The notes under the pieces are model-generated. The model was not told where the DNA came from and ran no database searches. It was given only the letters and a program-made list of their open reading frames with translations. Both the position numbers and the translations under genes were made by a program. Shown in pieces: positions 20,114 through 32,200 of a stretch of 64,000 nucleotides of DNA. The DNA is from Strigamia acuminata. Its lineage: Eukaryota; Arthropoda; Chilopoda; Geophilomorpha; Linotaeniidae. Each line of letters begins with the position of its first letter. Position 1 is the stretch's first letter. The stretch spans positions 26,831,118 to 26,895,117 of the forward strand of contig OX442314.1 of NCBI GenBank assembly GCA_949358305.1, written 5' to 3'.

Positions 20114-23100
20114 ATGGCACAAGCTGCGATTAATCTGAGATCCAGAAGGGCTACTAGTAAGTCTAATCGGAAGAATGCACGTGGTAAGACGGTGCCGCCA
20201 CCTGTTTCCAGCCCGGACTTGTCGTTTCAAGACGAGGAAGACGAATCTGACGGCGATTTGATCATTTCGGATCAAGTCGGTGACGTAGACGTTACATCTC
20301 GCGACAATTTTACATTGTCTAAGCAAATGTTAGACGATATTGTTAGAAACGCCGTCGACGACGCGCTTTCTAAGGACCAGACCCGAAATTCGGTTCCCAC
20401 TTGGGAGGATTTAGCCGGGTCTTCGGTCAACCTTTTACCCAAAAATAATCCTGGGTAAGTAAATGCATCTAATAATAGATTGCGGGATTTATTTTTCTTT
20501 TTAATCTGAAAAAATTTTATTTTTTCCCCAGCCACTCTGATAGTGGTCTGGACAAAGATTTTCAGGCCTGCCGTAGCAGCAGTGTCCGCCATTTTGCTCC
20601 TGATCCGACGGATGGAGATTTTTTCGACCGAGATTCGCGATCACGTCACTCAGACGATTCTCTACGCGATTTTTTCGATTCGCCGCCGCACACAGATTTC
20701 GACGACAATTGTGATGGCGATTACGATGGAGGTTTTGAGGTTCCGACCTGGGGAGACGAGGTTGAAAAACCTTTTCTGTCGGATGGTGCTGCTGCTATGA
20801 TTGAAAAGCAGCTCACCGCTAAATTCTCAGTTAGCTTGCGCTCTTCCCTGATCAGACAATTCCCAATTCCTTCGCGCCAGGTCCCTTTCTTGCGGCCTGC
20901 TAAACTCGATGCAGATATCGAGAGTTATGTTAAGATTAGGTCCACCACCTTCTGTGCTCCACGCGAGAAGCTGTTCAAGGAATTGACCGTTACAGCAATG
21001 AAAACTGCAGCGGTTGCAGCTTCTGTCTTCGACCGAGAATTTAATAACCGCCCGCTGAATCGTACGGAATCCTTAACTGCGATGCAGGCTATATTTTTTC
21101 AGATTCAGTCGGTCGTTAATAAACTTAACGACGAAAGAAGGCGTAATGTGGTTCTCGGTTTGGCTGGACGGAATGGTATTAACATTGCCTCTTCATTCAA
21201 GGAAAGTCGTCATGAATATCTTTTTGAAAACCGGTTTAGCGAAATTTTCAGTAAGAAACTACCTTTCTTCCCAGATAAAATTTTTAATTAATTAATTTAT
21301 TTAAATTTTTCTAAATTTCCAGAAAAACAATCTGAGGAAATTAGCGCCTTAGACAAAATGCGGCCACGCCAAAGATTTGATCGAGCTGGCGGTCGTCATC
21401 TCCAGCACAACAGTGGAAATCGAACCCAGCCGTACCAAAGACCTGTTAATTACTTCGACAATAGTCAACGCGATTATCATAGGAACAGTTTCCCGAGTTC
21501 CTCTCACAACAACAGGGGATTCAAAAAACCGGCACCTCGCGGTCGAGGAGGTTCTCGAGGCCGAGGAGCAGACAAACCTGGTGAGTTGGCCTCTACACCT
21601 CCAGATTTGTCCCTTTTTTCTTCTCCCTCGGTTCCCTTGAATACTTCAAAAACCCTCCAATTGACGGAAATGGTGTTTAAACTTTCCGACCCCCCTTCTG
21701 GTCGTTTAGCTTTATGCTTTCAAAATTGGCAGTCCATCTCTTCGGACGATTGGATTCTTGAGACTGTCAGGGGTTATTGCTTGGAATTTGAATCGGATCC
21801 GATTCAAGTCCCATTTTCTGATCCGCTTTTGTCCCAAGAGGCTTCTCATCTCATCAATGAAGAAGTAGTCAAGATGGTAGAGAAAGGAGCGGCTTACCCG
21901 GTAGAACCAGTACCCGGACAGATTGTTAGTTTCTTGTTTTTGGTTCCAAAGAAAGGTGGCGGTTTTAGACCGATCCTTAATCTCAAACCCTTGAATGCCC
22001 ATATTAAATACCAACATTTTAAAATGGAAGGAATTCACACCGCCCTCGCCTTAGTCGGTCCCGGTTTCTGGATGATTAAAATAGACTTATCTGATGCCTA
22101 TTTTTCTGTTTCAATCGATAAAAGGTTCCGTAAATACCTTCGGTTTTTATGGCAAGGAGTTCTATATGAACTGGGAGTTTTACCTTTCGGACTGGGTCCC
22201 GCCCCTTATGTCTTTACCAAACTTTGTAGGGTTATTGCTGGTCTATTGAGGTATTTGCACTTTTTATTGGCGGTCTTCATTGACGATTGGTTCTTCTGTT
22301 CTAAAGATAGGGAGCTCCTCATCTCACAACGTGATTTCTTTCTTGGTCTCATTCGAAATCTGGGGTTTAATACTAATTTCAAAAAATCTATTTTAGAACC
22401 TCAACAGAAACTTTCTTTTCTGGGTTTTGATATCGACACAATCAACATGACCGTGACACTTCCCACCGAACGAATTAAAAACATTCAGGTCTCCATTAAA
22501 CATTTATTGGATAGTACCCGAATATCGGTTAGAGATCTAGCTTCAGTGATTGGCAAATTAAATGCCACCACTCTTGCGATTTCCTCCGCTCCCCTCCATT
22601 ACAGGGGGTTGCAGCAACTAAAAACCTTCTTTTTGCGTCGAGGATCTTACGAATCTAAATGTTTCATCACCGCAGAATCTCGCGCTGAGCTCAGTTGGTG
22701 GTTGCGTAACTTAACTTTATGCAATGGTCGGTCTTTGGTTCCTAAATCGTTAGTTATGATTTTAGAGACAGATGCATCTCTCGGAGGTTGGGGTGCAGTT
22801 GCAAACGGAATTAGCATTGGTGGTCCATGGAATGGAATTTATAAGAAGAAACACATCAATGTTTTAGAGTTAATTGCTGCTTTCTGGGGTCTTAAAGCTT
22901 TTGCTCGTGATATAAATGGGTCCATAGTTAAAATTAAAATGGATAATACATCCGCCATTGCCGCTATCAACAACCTGGGTAGCCCGCGTTCTCCCGAACT
23001 TACAGCAGTTGCACAGGATCTTTGGTCCTGGGCGATGGAAAGGGACATCACAGTTATTGCCGAGCATATTCCGGGCACGGAAAACTGCCTGGCTGATGCA

Positions 23101-23724
23101 GCTTCCCGCGGAAATATTTTTGATTCCGGGGACTGGAAGTTAGATTCGGATATTTTTTCGGCTATTAGTTGCAAATGGGGCCCATTTAGTTTTGATCTTT
23201 TTGCTTCCCTTAATAACTTTCAACTGAAACCTTACTTTAGTTGGAGGCCGGATCCGTCTGCTTTGGCATTCAATGCCCTCACTCAAGATTGGGGCAAGGA
23301 AGTTCCATATGCTTTCCCCCCTTTCTCTTTAATCTCTGCTTGTTTACAAAAATTAAAGGATTCTTCTCCTTCTCGACAGGAACTCGTTCTAATCGCCCCA
23401 GTTTGGCCAGCCCAACCCTGGTTTCCGATGCTGTGGAAGTTTTCAGCAGCGCCTCCTCTCCTTCTTCCTTCATTTCCACATCTCATCCTCAACCCGCTGG
23501 AAGAATCACATCCACTGGTGCTGAATGGTTCACTCCGTCTAGCCGCTTGGAGGCTATCTTCGCTCAGTTCCAAGAGGGAGAATTATCAGAAGGAGCTGTT
23601 AAGTTGCTGGGGGACTCCTGGAAAAGCTCTTCTTGCAAGACCTATGAGCGAGCTTGGCAACGATGGCTTTCTTGGGCTCAGGGAAAGGATTTGGACCCTT
23701 TTCGCCCCACTCCGGTTACCCTAG
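20114..23724 (+). CDS. DIRS-1 ORF1-RT-RNase H polyprotein, joined by two introns
   Basis: Exons 20114-20454, 20532-21250 and 21323-23724 sum to 3462 nt (1153 aa). Introns are 77 and 72 bp with GTAAGT/CCCCAG and GTAAGA/TTCCAG ends, and both joins keep frame. The first part is acidic and Gag-like; exon 3 opens with an Arg/Gly-rich stretch (PRGRGGSRGRG). RT motifs: IKIDLSDAYFSV, LPFGLGPAPYVF and FIDD (the polymerase Asp pair). RNase H: LETDASLGGWG, NVLELIAAF, KMDNTSAIAAI and CLADAASRG. The C-terminal DLFAS...AFPPF region is typical of this group. Splicing would fuse Gag and RT. The frame overlaps the recombinase ORF at its end. Confidence 0.9.
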
Positions 23725-24515
23725 CAAATTTTTTAGTTTCTCTTTTCGACTCCGGTCTAGCTTATTCTTCAATTAGCGTGCATCGGTCCGCAATTTCTCA
23801 AACGCTTTGCATCAGCGGTTCAGAGCCTCTGGGCTCTCATCCTTTAGTTTGTAGGATTATGAAAGCTATTCTTCTGTCTAAACCACCTCAGCCAAGATAT
23901 TCTTATATTTGGCATGTTGGCCCAGTTTTGTTGTATCTCAAAAGCATCGTATTAACACTAAATTCTTCAAAATCACTAGTTAATCTGAAGACGGTTGGTA
24001 TTTTGGCTCTTTGCCTGGCCGGTAGGGCTTCAGATATTTGTCTGCTATCTTCAGACATCGTTTTTCTAGAATCCTCTTGTTCTATCCCGATACTCTCCTC
24101 TCGGAAATCTGGATCAACCCTCCCATTCAAAATAAACTCCTTTTCGGAACCATCTCTCTGCCCAGTTGCAGCGCTTCGTTTTTATTTAGACTTTTCTAAA
24201 GGTTTTAGAGGCTCTAACAAACCCCTCTTCCTAGCTGCTTCTCGTCCTTTTGGACCTGTCTCCCCTGATACCATCGCTAGATGGATCAAAACCGTGTTAG
24301 ATAACTCCGGCATTGACACCTCTGTTTTTAAAGCGCACTCAACTCGGGCTGCAGCTACTTCTTTTGCCTACTCGAGAGGTGTCGGCCTCTCTCACATAAT
24401 GAAATCAGCCGATTGGTCAACGGCACAAATTTTCTTTAAGCATTATAACAAACCCATTAATGTAATCTCTGAAGAATTCGCCAATACTGTGTTAAGTGGC
24501 TACGAATTGCCATAA
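23241..24515 (+). CDS. DIRS-1 tyrosine recombinase
   Basis: The open frame gives 424 aa if the ATG at 23241 is used; the recombinase homology starts around 23520. It overlaps the RT frame (ending 23724) in a different phase, so its true start is uncertain. The catalytic set is visible: the first Arg in LAGRASDICLLSS, HSTRAAATSFAYSRG (HxxR), then SADWSTAQIFFKHYNKP with the His/Trp and nucleophile Tyr near the end. This enzyme would integrate a circular cDNA copy. Its TAA stop (24513-24515) is the first triplet of the internal complementary region. Confidence 0.93.
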   Translation: MEAGSVCFGIQCPHSRLGQGSSICFPPFLFNLCLFTKIKGFFSFSTGTRSNRPSLASPTLVSDAVEVFSSASSPSSFISTSHPQPAGRITSTGAEWFTPSSRLEAIFAQFQEGELSEGAVKLLGDSWKSSSCKTYERAWQRWLSWAQGKDLDPFRPTPVTLANFLVSLFDSGLAYSSISVHRSAISQTLCISGSEPLGSHPLVCRIMKAILLSKPPQPRYSYIWHVGPVLLYLKSIVLTLNSSKSLVNLKTVGILALCLAGRASDICLLSSDIVFLESSCSIPILSSRKSGSTLPFKINSFSEPSLCPVAALRFYLDFSKGFRGSNKPLFLAASRPFGPVSPDTIARWIKTVLDNSGIDTSVFKAHSTRAAATSFAYSRGVGLSHIMKSADWSTAQIFFKHYNKPINVISEEFANTVLSGYELP

Positions 24516-24610
24516 ATAACATCATTTATTTGTTGATGTTATACAAGTCTAAATTTTGCGAATTTATGAGGCAAAATATTACTTGTATGAATAACAAATA
24601 AATGATGTTA
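24513..24610 (+). repeat. DIRS-1 internal complementary region
   Basis: Bases 24513-24548 are the reverse complement of the outer left end and 24545-24610 that of the outer right end. The two meet at AAGT (24545-24548), the complement of the ACTT found at both outer ends. This is the template arrangement known from DIRS1 for restoring the ends of the circular intermediate. Confidence 0.93.
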
Positions 24611-24888
24611 CTCTCCCACCCGTTATGCAGACCTCACCCTGTAACATTTGTATTTGTTATTTGGTCTAAATAAATGATTTATGTTTTTATTTTCAATAAA
24701 CAGCAATTTTTATTTTCTCTTCAGTCACGAATTAGGAGAAGATTGAAGATATAAACAATGAAGAAATCGGCTCATTCGATTTACATTTTTTCTCTTTAAG
24801 CTGTATCTTTTGACATTAAAGGAGAAAGAAATAATTTTCAATAATAATCTTGTATGTTTAACTTTCTTAACTAGTCTGATTATTTATA

Positions 24889-25018
24889 AAAAATTGGACT
24901 GGTTATGCCAGGGACCGGTAGCCCATAGTAGGGGGCGCCCCCTGGCGGAATTTTCTTTAAAAGTACTGATTTAAGGTACATATATTGGACAAGCCATAAA
25001 TAACATCATTTATTTGTT
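24889..25018 (-). repeat. DIRS-1 right inverted terminal repeat
   Basis: Reverse complement of 19612-19741; no mismatch was noticed by eye. Outside it lie about 48 bp that are unique to the right end and are copied in the internal complementary region. Confidence 0.93.
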
Positions 25019-25066
25019 ATTCATACAAGTAATATTTTGCCTCATAAATTCGCAAAATTTAGACTT

Positions 25067-25866
25067 TCTTCTCTTTAATTTTCTTTTATTTATTCACTTA
25101 TTTATTTATTACTTGTTAGGTTGTTACATGACTACTAAAATGAACCGATATACAACAACGATGAAAGAGACGGACGATACATAGTAAACAGATATTGACT
25201 TTTAAAGGTACGATTTTACAATTATGCGATGTGATTTCAGTCTTGCAACAAAGTATCGTTTAATTACAAGTTCAAATTCTTTGGAGTACGTTAAAACAAG
25301 CGATTTTCAATCGTGGTATTATCGGTATTTTAACAAACCATTTATTGGTATCATTATCTGTTAAAGTGCATTTATTTTTATTTTTATATTGTTATATGTA
25401 TAGACTTCTACTAAAGTAAACCAACTAATACGATAACCTGAATATGCTGATGCAGAGTATAACTAATTTCAAGAATTGAAGTGGGTATTTTTATTCAGTT
25501 AAAGATACGAAAAGAAGTTTGTGTATTAGACAATTGATACACTGCAAAATGTAGAGAAATACACTAGGAACCAGCGTTTGGTGGGTCACAAAAGCAATTT
25601 TTTTTAACTTGTAGAGGAGGTTGAACAACATGTCACAGTTGTACAAATAAATAAGTAAGTAAGTAGTAAAGGAAATCAAAAGGAGAAACAAAACATTTTT
25701 TGATGATGGGTTGACATTTTCTAGCTAGTCAATATTAAGTATTGCTATAAAAATTCATTGCGCTGGGGATAACGTAGGTTGCTAAAATGTTCGAGTGTCT
25801 TTGCATTAATCTGCAGAATTAGATTTAGAACTCCAAATATACCACAATTGATATAATACCTGGTAC
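25067..25866. other. 3' flank of unit 2 (right half); no gene
   Basis: This continues the paralogy to 5445-6400 after the DIRS-1 insertion, including GACTACTAAAATGAACCG and GTTGACATTTTCTAGC. No coding frame is seen. Confidence 0.75.
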
Positions 25867-26242
25867 TTAAGAAAAATAATTTTTAACAGTTGTGTAGCAG
25901 TTTTGAAACAACTCTGGTATGATGAGCAATGATAGACCAAACAATAAACCAAAGGCATTTGCCAAATCACAGAAAAGAGCTTCAAAGCTGTATTTAAGAA
26001 TTTCAACGTATTGCTCGATTAAATTTGTAGCTGGCATTATTAAAACAATAGATACAGCTGATGCATTAGGATGCTGAAAATAAAGGTTTGTTTGGTGAAT
26101 AACTTTCTTGCAAGTAGGCCGGCAGTCACATTCTCCTTTTGTGCGGACATTCAGAGACAAATAAATGAATTTTGCCAAGACTTCTTTAGCTTCTGATGCA
26201 GACTTGCATGTGTTTGTGAATGTGTTATTGGTAAATGGTAAC
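25867..26242 (-). CDS. Unit 2 exon 11: domain 2 C-terminal pore exon
   Basis: 376 nt as in the other units. Motifs GECDCRPTC and FGLLFGLSLLIIPEL; ends with the same NCYTTVKNYFS tail as unit 1. Intron 10 is 60 bp. Confidence 0.9.
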
Positions 26243-29200
26243 CTAGTCGATAATTCAAATTAAAATAATATAATTCAATATGTCATGCGACTGCTAATAT
26301 ACCGGCACGAGATTAATTCGAATAACTTGTCTTGAAAGCATTTGTCTTGGCATTGTATATATTCTTCTTCCCTTTCAATACACGGGCGTGATTTCAAATT
26401 CAGTGAAATTTTCTGTAAGTGTAGAGAATTGGTTAAATTACTCTTAAGTGTTCTTTTCATGTTATGCGATTTTACATTACAACAAGTAGTTAAACACTAA
26501 TTTAATTTATAGCTACTGTATTCAGGTTTTTTTTGGGAGGTGGAGGATAATATGAGTAAAAAAATTGGCGGGGGAATGTATCGTCCTGGGTAAGGTTTAA
26601 CCTCGGCATCCAATCCAAACAGGAAACACAAGAGATTCTGGTTTTTCTAAATAATACAATCTTAATATCAAGATATTTAGATTGTTGCCTAATCATGAGT
26701 TGTAGTGTTGGAATTAATCTATAAAAAATGGAAATTATTTGTCATATAAGTATAATATATTTTACTTCGAAAGATGATATTTGCATTATTGACATGGTAG
26801 AGAAATCGATGTTCCGTCGACTTTTAAGAATAGATTGGATTTTAGCTCCAGGTGGACGAAGGTACAACTGCAAATTTAAATTTTTAAAAAATAAAAAAAA
26901 ACTTGAAGCAACCCGATAATACGAGACTTTCATTATTTATACAGCATGTACCGTAGTAATGTTCTATACAATATTATAGTATAGATTTGAGAGAACCACA
27001 TTATGCTGTGGCGTAGCAAGAAGTCAATGGGCCCGTAATAAAGTTGGGTTTGATGGGCCTTTTATCACAGATGTAGCTTACACACCAGAAATATTTTTCG
27101 GTACTTACTGTACAGGGTCACTTTAAAACGTTCATAGGCCCTAGGCATTTGTGTGAAGTTTTGACCTTTTCTTTTGCGAATCTTTTGCATTAATCTAGAA
27201 AGTAACATTAATGCTCCCCCCCCCCCCATTTGAATTCCTGCAACGGTAGCATAAAATCTTGAGTTGTGACTTGTTCAAATCGGGTTGTTTCGACTTAACC
27301 AAGTTTGGCAAAAGAGCTTAATCATTTACCATGTTTACATGTACTCACTTATCCAGATAAGTGAAAATGCGAATATTACTTTTGTGGAAAACTGCATGCG
27401 TTTACAAAGAATCAGTTTTCTAACAAAGGTGACGTCATAAGACGTTTTTAACTCTTTGTTAACCTTGCGCATTAATCTTCCACAATGCACTGTGCAGAAA
27501 CAACATGTCACAGCATTGTTGTGACGTTAGCTTTTCTAGATAAGTAATGAGTGGGTGTTTACATTGCAAATGGCAATGCGCAAAACACCCAAAATCTACC
27601 TCAAACAAGTGGATTTTAGTTATCCAGATAAGTTTGACTTTTCTGGAAAACTGATTTGTTTACATGATCAGTTTTCCAGAAAAGTAAATTTTGCATTTTT
27701 ACTTATCTAGATAAGTGAGTACATGTAAACATGGTAATTGACGGTGTGTTGTCGACCGTTCATATCGACGACGATTTGACCCGAGCTGATATTTTTGTTG
27801 CGATAAAGAATCGTTCTGTTATCTTACCTGGCCCAATCCATCAGAACAGTCATTATCATTAATCTTTTTTTTATTTATAAGAGCAATAAAGAATGCAGAG
27901 GTAGCTCCAGCGTACTTTAGAGGCTCTAAAACAAAATAAAATGTATCTTCAATTCTTTATTTTATATTATTTTTATAACTTTCTCTGTACCGATAGTATA
28001 GTCCAAGCATGTTCCCGAATGCAGTTGTAAGTCATTGATACTGTACGTGTCATCTGTTGAACTTAACCCGAGTATCTGGAATATTGTGAATTCCAGCATT
28101 AATTATAATCTACTGAACCTGAAATAGATAGCATAAACAAAATAGCAAAAAAAAAAATCGTATTCTGCCTCCAACTGCAGTGGTTTTGGAACTTGGATGC
28201 ATACTACAGTAGTAATGTGACTGAAACTGACAAAATTGAAATATTTTTACTCAGTTATTTGTTCACTTTAAACACTTTTATGTTTTAATGTGATTTAAAT
28301 TCCTTCAGGTTCAGTTATTCAGTTTATGGTTCCAATAAGCAATAGCAATTGGCACACGGAAACACAAATACTCAGCAAGCTATACTCAAAACCACCACAA
28401 CGTTGACCTATTTCAGCCGGTTTACGCCTAACTGTGTACTGTGTTCTACTACGTGGAAAAGTAGTTTTGTGCCTTTGACAATGTTGGTAATCGATTACAA
28501 TGTCTGGAGTTCTTTACAAATATGGTGTTATGAGCCACTTTTTTGTGCCACTACACCAGTGATACGGCTCGAACAATAGGTCAACGTTGTGGTGGGTTTG
28601 AGTATAAGAATAAACATGAATAACACTTACCTCTGGAACATATTTCATTAAGAGTTTATTCAATTGAGGCTTTTGATATTTCCATAATGTTTCGAGCGAT
28701 GGTTTCTTATCACTGTTCATTAGATCAATGAAATGAATTTTGCATGGATCTTTCATAATCTTCTTTGCATATCGTTCTTTGTATACGGTCATTAGTTTGC
28801 CATCGTTGCAGGCAATTATATTAGGCATGTAAATTGTATCGTTTTCTTTAACTTCAACTACGACTTTGATTGGTTCGCTGTAGTATAGCTGTATTTTCGT
28901 TGCAGTTAAATATACGGCAAGTATGGTATTTGTCAATAACACAATTAAACGCACGAAACGACCAATCGGTGGCATTTTATGTGAAGTATTGTGGCTTATT
29001 TTAGACATTACTTTCTCATGTATCTTCGCTATTTTACTTTTCAGATTTCTGTTTGATTGACGAAGAAGCTGAGAACTGTAGCTTCTAATTTTCTCGTGCA
29101 GTCGCTTAATCAGTGCTTGTCCTATTTCTACAAAGGATAACAATGATAATCCCAATGAAAATCCCAAATTTCCGCCAAAGTCTACTAGCAATGCGATTAT

Positions 29201-32200
29201 GTCGTAGTCAGGCGTTTCAGTCATGACTATGAATGTTGTATCAGGTTGTTTCATTTCGATGACAACTGTAGCATTATTGGGTGTTATCGCTAAGGCTACT
29301 TCCGTTATGTATATTTGCTTCGTGCATGGTCTCAAGCAACCACAATCCAATGTCGCTTTTGTTGATAATACAGTTTTGAATGTGTTGCCATGAATTTTAG
29401 CAACAATGGTTTCATTTTTTACCTCGCTGCAATCCTTAATTTTATTGTTAAAATCCATATACGGTAATCTGAAATTTAAAAACGCTTTATTTATATCAGC
29501 AGTAAGAAGAAAATGTGGGCTTTTTAGATTTTAAAGGTAGATTTCAAGTCTGATAAACCTGACTAATAGTCAATATTTTGACTAACCGGCATTCAGGTTT
29601 CTCTTTCCGAGCCAAACAGTCTTCGTAACACTTTATACTATCTTTTACGTTTGAGTTGCATCCAGGGTGATGTGATGGTAGGAAATTGTACTGGAAATTA
29701 AAATTTTAGTTACTTTTTATTCTTGTGCAATCGAAGTCCAAAAATTTTGTATAGAACACAAAGGCAATGTCTACTGCCAGGGTAAAATGACTTGTTCTAA
29801 ATCATTCTACTGTTCTCAATTTAGCAACAAATTTTTAGTGACTGAGAAACTTTGTGACGATTCTACCTTTACAAGATAATTATATCTTTGAGATAACTAA
29901 AACCTACCGAAATAAGCTATAAACTACATGTGTGCGTGCCAAGTGAAAATACAATGCGAATAACTTACAAGAATATCGATAAATAGTATTGTTTATTAAC
30001 AAAAAGTCCCGGTTCTAAATACACGTGAAATAACGGGTGGCAACGTCTGGCTGGATGTCGTGGGCGGGCCGAGGGATAGAGCTGGCTTTGCGGCATCGTC
30101 ACAAAGAATGTTTTTGTGGGTGCGAAGGGTTCTTCGCACCGCTAAGCTACAACCTAAAGTTTATAGATTACTAAAATCGATGTAACGAGAATTTACCAAT
30201 TCTCATGTGCTACGGAAAACATAATAAAGAAGGAATTACTAATTAGATATAATTCGAATGTCGGCGGGGACCATCACAATGGCGCTCAACCATTGCGGAA
30301 GGAAACTTCCATCCGCCATAAAATGCCTTACGACCGAAAGATTGCGTAATCCATGACTGGGTATTTGTTTAGTACGATGTTATCGCTTCGGTGGTACCAA
30401 CCACCAGGTAAATAATTGTACGGAATTACCAGAAGCCGATACAGTTTGTCGGGACGCCAGCGAGGAACAAGCGTTTGTTCCCAACAAGACCGAGTATTTG
30501 TTTAAGTGCGACGAATCGCTTCGGCGGTACCATCCGCCGGGCAAAACATTGTGGGGTTTACCAATTTCCAAGTAGTTGTTTAACGCAAGTATTACAATAC
30601 TGCTCACGGGCTACCAACCCGGCGCTTCGCAGGCTGTCGTTTCAAGATCCATTTACCGTACTATTTCATACGGACGGATCTTCATCAAAATGCAACAAAT
30701 TATTGAAGCAAGACAACGAATCACCCTGGAGAGTCCCCAATCGTGCTGCAAACGCAAGTCACGAAACGTTGGGGGGATTTCCCGATTTTCGATAAAAGAT
30801 ACAAGACCAGATACAAAAACCGAAAGAACCGGAGGTCCGGTGGTCAACCGGAGCTCATATAGCTCTTCAGAACAGAAGGATTAGCGGTAGCCAATCGGCT
30901 ACCAGAATCCACGGATTTCCAAGTCAATGTTGGGATTAGCGAGTCCGGACCTTGCGGAAGACTAGGTCCGAAGGAGTCCAATTGGCTCCTTACTTCCGGC
31001 AAGTATAACTTAGTAATTATTATTGGAATATTGATTCTATGGAATCAATATTCTTCATAATATTTGCTGAGTTTATTCTATTAAATAAACAGCAAAACAT
31101 ACTCTAATTTAAAGTATTTCTAACTCATATTTTGAATTACGCGCTAGTTTTATATTAGCGCCATCTAGTGTGAACTTTCGTGTTTATACGGTCACAACTT
31201 TCTTGCAAGAAGAACGGGTTATAGTCATTTTTACAAAAAAAAAACCCATGTTAGCGATTACGTTTTAGCGACAATATATGGTAACTTTCCCATAGCAATC
31301 GCTAAGTTTTAGCGACGCGACACGATTTATCGCGACAACAATGTACTGCTCAAAAAATGGTTTTGCATAAAAAAACCAGTAAGGTTAGGTTCGGGGGGGT
31401 CAAGCGGGGGCGCAGCCCCCCTCCCTTGTTAGCCCTTCTTAGGAATTAAACCTAAAATATATGTAGTCGCGGTTTCCAAAGTTGCGGTAGATTCCGCGAG
31501 CATGTGCCCTTAAATACAGTGTAAGAACGGATAAAATAAGAAAAAAGTAAATAAACAACTAGATTTTTCCCTGTCAATAGACATTTGCAAACCCATATGA
31601 GATCAAATTATTGAAACCCCCAAATTAATTGAAAAATTACCAAAATCTATTTAATTGCACACTAATTATTTACACACTATTTTTATTTATCGGACCCCCC
31701 ATTCGTAGTTAACAATCCCCCGAAAATATTTATTTCTACACTGTCTTGTAAACGTCTTGTAAACGTTTCCGGAGAAAAAAATGGAATTTGGGGGTTCGGT
31801 TCAATAATTAGGGAACAAACTCAATATGTGCGCAATTAAATATTTCAGGTGTTTTGGAAAATATAAATAGGGGGTCAATAAATACAACCCAACTTATATG
31901 TAGATACCTGTCGCGTATGATAATTCACTAACAACATATTGCCCACAGCTGCTGGTGCTGCGTATTCAAAAGTCATTAGAGGATTTATGGCCGTTAGCTA
32001 TCGGAGACAAATTCTATTTAGCAATAAATAATAGGCGCATACACAAATGCAAACTGAAGTTGCAGTTAAACACGTTTTGCTCTTTAAATGTCGTGCGCAT
32101 GCACATTGCGGCTGAAAACTGTTGGGGACATTCAGGCCTGTGGTGAGTCTGGAAAAGCAGGAATCCATTTTTCAAAGTTTGGCTAACATGCCAAACTGTT

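Larger units (their letters stand above)
19598..25066 (+). mobile_element. DIRS-1: complete DIRS-like tyrosine-recombinase retrotransposon
   Basis: The element has 130-bp inverted terminal repeats, a spliced ORF1-RT-RNase H frame, a tyrosine recombinase and an internal complementary region directly after the recombinase stop. All frames are open and the terminal repeats look identical. The insertion site is known from the uninterrupted paralogous flank near 5440 (ATAAATTACT then CTTTCTTTCT). There is no target duplication beyond a shared ACTT at both ends, as expected for recombinase-mediated integration. It lies 0.8 kb downstream of the stop of unit 2. Confidence 0.95.

Noticed and set aside
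23280-23480. Separate methyltransferase call for the DIRS-1 RT C-terminus
   Set aside because: The DLFAS...AFPPF stretch is typical of this retroelement group, but methyltransferase motifs are not clear enough to name.
30475-30884. Frames of 102-106 aa in unit 2 intron 5
   Set aside because: They lie inside the TGTGAC...GTCACA LTR-like element and show no domain.
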